Part shown: piece by piece, positions 15,898 to 18,258 of the stretch
How positions within the stretch are numbered: position 1 is the stretch's first letter
Layout of the letters: the number at the start of each line of letters is the position of its first letter
NCBI GenBank assembly: GCA_040512755.1
Contig: JBEVEP010000305.1
Span: forward strand, 1 to 18,258
Length of the DNA: 18,258 nt
Source of the DNA: JBEVEP01 sp040512755
GTDB taxonomy: Bacteria > Pseudomonadota > Alphaproteobacteria > Rhizobiales > Rhizobiaceae
Direction of reading: 5' to 3'
The notes under the pieces: generated by a model
What the model saw: only the letters and a program-made list of their open reading frames with translations
Told to the model about the DNA's origin: nothing
Database searches by the model: none
Made by a program: the position numbers and the translations under genes

Positions 15898-15924
15898 TTG
15901 GACTGCATCGCTTCCTTGTATAAT
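15898..15924 (+). promoter_or_regulatory. Candidate sigma-70 type promoter of the cyclopropane synthase gene
   Basis: TTGGAC (15898-15903) and a perfect TATAAT (15919-15924) are spaced by 15 bases, shorter than the usual 16-18. The -10 box is the best in the window. Transcription would start near 15931, leaving only about 11 bases before the ATG at 15942, too few for a normal ribosome-binding site. Confidence 0.5.
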
Positions 15925-15941
15925 CGTCCGGGATTGCGCTG

Positions 15942-17198
15942 ATGGGGACAGAAAAGGCTGCTGACGTACCGTTGATCGGTCCTGTGCGGCTGAACGCGGA
16001 AAATTTTGGCGAAGTCGCGCGAGGATTGCCCTCGAAGGCTCGAATGGTTCTGGCGGCGGGAATGAACCTGGCGCGCGGAACGCTGAATATTCGCATGCCA
16101 GACGGTCGCTCGGTCATCATGGGTGGCAACGCGCCCGGCCCGCAGGCACAGATCATTCTGAACAACTGGAACCTCCCTGGCCGAGCCTTCGTCGGAGGCA
16201 CAATCGGAGTGGCCGAGTCCTATGTCGACGGGGACTGGGAGAGTCCGGACGTAACGAGTGTGCTTGAGCTGTTCGTTGTCAACACCGAAGCGGGCGAAAG
16301 GCTTGCTGGCGGCGCGAGTTGGGTCCTTACCACGATCCAGCGCATGCGGCACTGGCTGAATGAGAACACGCGTCGGGGCTCGATGCGCAACATCTCTGCG
16401 CACTATGACCTGGGCAACCAGTTCTATCGGCAGTGGCTCGACTCGACGATGACCTATTCGTCGGCGTTATTCTCGGCTGGCGCCAACGATCTCGAAAGTG
16501 CTCAGACCGCGAAGTACAGAGCACTGGCCCGCGATGTTGGCATTGGCTCAAGCGATCACGTCCTGGAGATTGGTTGCGGCTGGGGCGGTTTTGCCGAATT
16601 CGCGGCGCGAGAGGTCGGATGCCGGGTGACAGGACTTACCATTAGCCGCGAACAACATGCTTTCGCAACCGAGCGCATCGCCAAGGCCGGCCTTTCCGAT
16701 CGAGTCGAAATCAAACTGCAGGACTATCGCGATGAGACCGGCAAATACGACCGCGTCACGTCGATCGAAATGTTCGAAGCCGTCGGCGAGAAGTACTGGC
16801 CAGTGTTCTTTGGCAAGATGAAAGAGTGCCTGAAGGCTGGCGGCACCGCGGGCCTGCAAATCATCACAATCAACGAATCTGCCTTCGAACTCTATCGTCG
16901 AAGGCCGGACTTCATACAGAGGTACATCTTTCCCGGCGGTATGCTGCCAACGCCGGCAATCCTCAGAACGCTCAGCGCCGAGCAAGGCTTGTCGTTTCTG
17001 CGGGAGCGGGTGTTTCCCCAGGACTATGCGCGAACGCTCGCCGAATGGCGAACCCGGTTCTGGGAATCATGGGAAAAGATCGTCCCGCTGGGCTTCGACG
17101 AACGATTCAAAAAGCTCTGGGAATTCTATCTGCACTACTGCGAGGCCGGATTTCGAGCCGAGTACATCGATGTGCGCCAGGTGATATTCAAGGCCTGA
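15942..17198 (+). CDS. Cyclopropane-fatty-acyl-phospholipid synthase family methyltransferase
   Basis: The 418-residue protein belongs to the CFA synthase (CMAS) family, which moves a methylene group from SAM onto the double bond of fatty acids in membrane phospholipids. An N-terminal lipid-binding-type domain (about 20-140) precedes the catalytic domain with ISAHYDLGNQFY (151-162), SAM motif I VLEIGCGWGGF (207-217), the conserved SIEMFEAVGEKYW (274-286) and the IFPGGMLPT loop (329-337). The end, with HYCEAGF and a final strand, is complete. In rhizobia cyclopropane lipids rise in stationary phase and acid stress. I use the ATG at 15942; Met35 is an alternative. Rhizobia often have several paralogues and I cannot say which this is. 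Confidence 0.9.
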   Translation: MGTEKAADVPLIGPVRLNAENFGEVARGLPSKARMVLAAGMNLARGTLNIRMPDGRSVIMGGNAPGPQAQIILNNWNLPGRAFVGGTIGVAESYVDGDWESPDVTSVLELFVVNTEAGERLAGGASWVLTTIQRMRHWLNENTRRGSMRNISAHYDLGNQFYRQWLDSTMTYSSALFSAGANDLESAQTAKYRALARDVGIGSSDHVLEIGCGWGGFAEFAAREVGCRVTGLTISREQHAFATERIAKAGLSDRVEIKLQDYRDETGKYDRVTSIEMFEAVGEKYWPVFFGKMKECLKAGGTAGLQIITINESAFELYRRRPDFIQRYIFPGGMLPTPAILRTLSAEQGLSFLRERVFPQDYARTLAEWRTRFWESWEKIVPLGFDERFKKLWEFYLHYCEAGFRAEYIDVRQVIFKA

Positions 17199-17263
17199 AA
17201 AGGCCGCTCGGCAGTACTCCGTCTAATTACCGACGCCGTGCGGGCAACCCGTTCCTGCGTCGG
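17192..17263. terminator. Hairpins between convergent cfa-like and Lrp-type genes
   Basis: GGCCT (17192-17196) and AGGCC (17201-17205) form a stem with a GAAA loop over the cfa-like stop codon. A larger one follows: CCGACGC (17230-17236) with GCGTCGG (17257-17263), enclosing CGGG/CCCG (17241-17244/17248-17251). It lies between two convergent genes and could stop transcription from both sides. No T tract is evident. Confidence 0.45.
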
Positions 17264-17268
17264 ACTGT

Positions 17269-17742
17269 TCACGCCAGTTCCGGTTTCATGCCCAAAGCCG
17301 TGCGATCGATGACTTCCCGCAAGGCAAATGAGGAGTTGATCTTCGTGACATGCGGCATTGCCGAGAGCCATTCCTTGTGAATGCGCTCGTAGTCCGCGAG
17401 GTCACGAGCGGCGATGCGCAGGATATAGTCGTATTCGCCGGACATCAGGTGGCAGGAAAGGATGTTCGGGCAGCGCTTCACCGCCGCTTCGAAGTCCGAC
17501 AGCGTTTTCTCGAATTGCCCTGACAGCGATATGTGCACAATCGCAGTCATCTGATGCCCGAGCGCTGCGTTTGATAGCCTCGCATGGTAGCCGCGTATCA
17601 CTCCCGTCTTTTCCAGGGTGTCGAGCCGGCGCGAGCAGGCCGACTGCGAAAGACCGACCTTCTCAGCAAGCGCGGCGTTAGAGATTCGCCCATCCTTCTG
17701 CAGCGTTTCGAGGATGGCGATATCAATCCTGTCGAGAGCCAT
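17269..17742 (-). CDS. Lrp/AsnC family transcriptional regulator, probably controlling ald
   Basis: The 157-residue protein has an N-terminal AsnC-type winged helix-turn-helix (about 4-52: LDRIDIAILETLQKDGR, then LSQSACSRRLDTLEKTG) and a C-terminal ligand-binding RAM domain (about 66-145). Such regulators form octamers or similar rings and sense amino acids. It is divergent from alanine dehydrogenase, an arrangement seen for AldR-type regulators that switch on alanine breakdown when alanine is present; I infer that role from position. The ATG at 17740-17742 begins at the usual LDxxDxxIL motif; an upstream GTG/ATG frame to 17781 would add 13 residues. A GGAA box lies about 9 bases before the ATG. 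Confidence 0.92.
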   Translation of the reverse strand: MALDRIDIAILETLQKDGRISNAALAEKVGLSQSACSRRLDTLEKTGVIRGYHARLSNAALGHQMTAIVHISLSGQFEKTLSDFEAAVKRCPNILSCHLMSGEYDYILRIAARDLADYERIHKEWLSAMPHVTKINSSFALREVIDRTALGMKPELA

Positions 17743-17781
17743 CCGTCGAATTTCCTTCGAACATGCAGGAACTTTACGCAA

Positions 17782-17818
17782 GGATTATCGATATCTGCCA
17801 TGGCAGGCAATCAGATAT
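17782..17818 (-). promoter_or_regulatory. Candidate promoter and operator between the Lrp-type gene and ald
   Basis: On the minus strand TTGCCT (17805-17810) and TAATCC (17782-17787) are 17 bases apart and could form the promoter of the regulator gene. A perfect 12-base palindrome, CTGCCATGGCAG (17795-17806), fills most of the spacer. A second inverted repeat, ATATCTG (17791-17797) and CAGATAT (17812-17818), encloses it. Binding of the regulator here would fit autoregulation, known for Lrp-family genes; this is inference. Confidence 0.45.
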
Positions 17819-17899
17819 GCAAACACATGCGAACGTTTCGGTGCTTGAATCGTTGATCTGGGAGGCGGCCTGTACAGGGGGCCAAAGGGAGAATTGCCA

Positions 17900-18258
17900 A
17901 TGCGCGTCGGTTGCCCCAAGGAAATCAAAAACCACGAATACCGCGTCGGGCTGACGCCTGGATCGGTGCGCGAATATGTTGCTCACGGTCACGAAGTTCT
18001 GATCGAAACGGGTGCCGGGGCCGGCATTGGCGCCGACGACAATGCATATCGCGCAGCAGGCGCCGCGATCGTGAAGACCGCCGAAGAGGTTTTTGCCAGA
18101 TCCGACATGATCGTGAAGGTCAAGGAACCGCAACCGGGCGAGTGGGTGCAGCTGCGTTCCGACCAGATCCTTTACACCTATCTGCATCTCGCGCCGGATC
18201 CGGAACAGACCAAGGGGCTGCTGGCCTCCGGCGTAACGGCGATCGCCTATGAGACCGT
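17900..18258 (+). CDS. ald: Alanine dehydrogenase, N-terminal part (cut by the window edge)
   Basis: The first 119 residues are present. The start MRVGCPKEIKNHEYRVGLTP is characteristic of alanine dehydrogenase, the cytosolic NAD enzyme that turns L-alanine into pyruvate and ammonia and back. The residues known to bind pyruvate or act in catalysis are in place: Arg15, Lys75 (KVKEP) and His96 (YLHLAP), with the same numbers as in the mycobacterial enzyme. A GGGAGA box (17887-17892) precedes the ATG by 7 bases. The NAD-binding domain lies beyond the window. The divergent Lrp-type gene is its likely regulator. In rhizobia this enzyme is tied to alanine use and to bacteroid nitrogen metabolism. 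Confidence 0.95.
   Translation, partial: MRVGCPKEIKNHEYRVGLTPGSVREYVAHGHEVLIETGAGAGIGADDNAYRAAGAAIVKTAEEVFARSDMIVKVKEPQPGEWVQLRSDQILYTYLHLAPDPEQTKGLLASGVTAIAYET

Noticed and set aside
15509..16201. 230-codon minus-strand frame
   Set aside because: It overlaps the micro-protein gene and lies antisense to the cfa-like gene with low-complexity, Arg/Pro-rich translation.
1..18258. CRISPR arrays, insertion sequences, integrases, tRNA genes or defence clusters
   Set aside because: No regularly spaced repeats, transposase or integrase frames, tRNA T-loop patterns or defence-type proteins were seen; gene content is core metabolism and envelope assembly.

Overview
The window looks like a chromosomal segment of an alphaproteobacterium of the order Hyphomicrobiales (Rhizobiales), probably close to the Mesorhizobium/Phyllobacteriaceae group. 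I base this on the fairly high GC content, on the protein sequences (LptD, the SurA-like protein, PdxA, Lrp-type regulator, alanine dehydrogenase) and on gene order. Most of it is core genome. I see no tRNA, rRNA, CRISPR array, insertion sequence, integrase or phage gene.

Layout: (1) 1-381 is a very GC-rich, hairpin-rich stretch without a convincing complete gene. (2) 382-3854, plus strand: an ABC-F ATPase (Uup-like), a crotonase-family protein overlapping it by 4 bases, and a small SAM-dependent methyltransferase. (3) 3906-6543, minus strand: leucyl aminopeptidase pepA, DNA polymerase III chi subunit holC, and an unrecognised two-helix membrane protein, apparently one operon. (4) 6897-14527, plus strand: lptF-lptG-lptD, a SurA-like periplasmic chaperone, pdxA and rsmA, tightly packed and mostly overlapping. 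This is the lipopolysaccharide export and outer-membrane assembly operon. (5) 14602-15539: a small XRE-type regulator (plus), then a Dabb-fold protein and a 42-residue membrane micro-protein (both minus). (6) 15942-17198: a cyclopropane-fatty-acid synthase-like methyltransferase. (7) 17269-18258: an Lrp/AsnC regulator divergent from alanine dehydrogenase, which runs off the right edge.

The logic is clearest in block 4. LptF and LptG form the inner-membrane permease that extracts LPS, LptD is the outer-membrane LPS translocon, and the SurA-like chaperone escorts outer-membrane barrels such as LptD. In E. coli these genes lie at two loci (pepA-holC divergent from lptFG; lptD-surA-pdxA-rsmA). 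Here both are joined head to tail.

The most unusual feature read directly from the sequence is an imperfect 79-base tandem duplication of the ribosome-binding site and signal-peptide start of the SurA-like gene. It creates a 25-codon upstream reading frame that stops one base before the real start. Other points of interest are possible structured RNA at the left edge, with two crossing stems that could form a pseudoknot, the micro-protein gene, and a 12-base palindrome inside a candidate promoter of the Lrp-type regulator. I found no clear sign of an undescribed multi-gene system.
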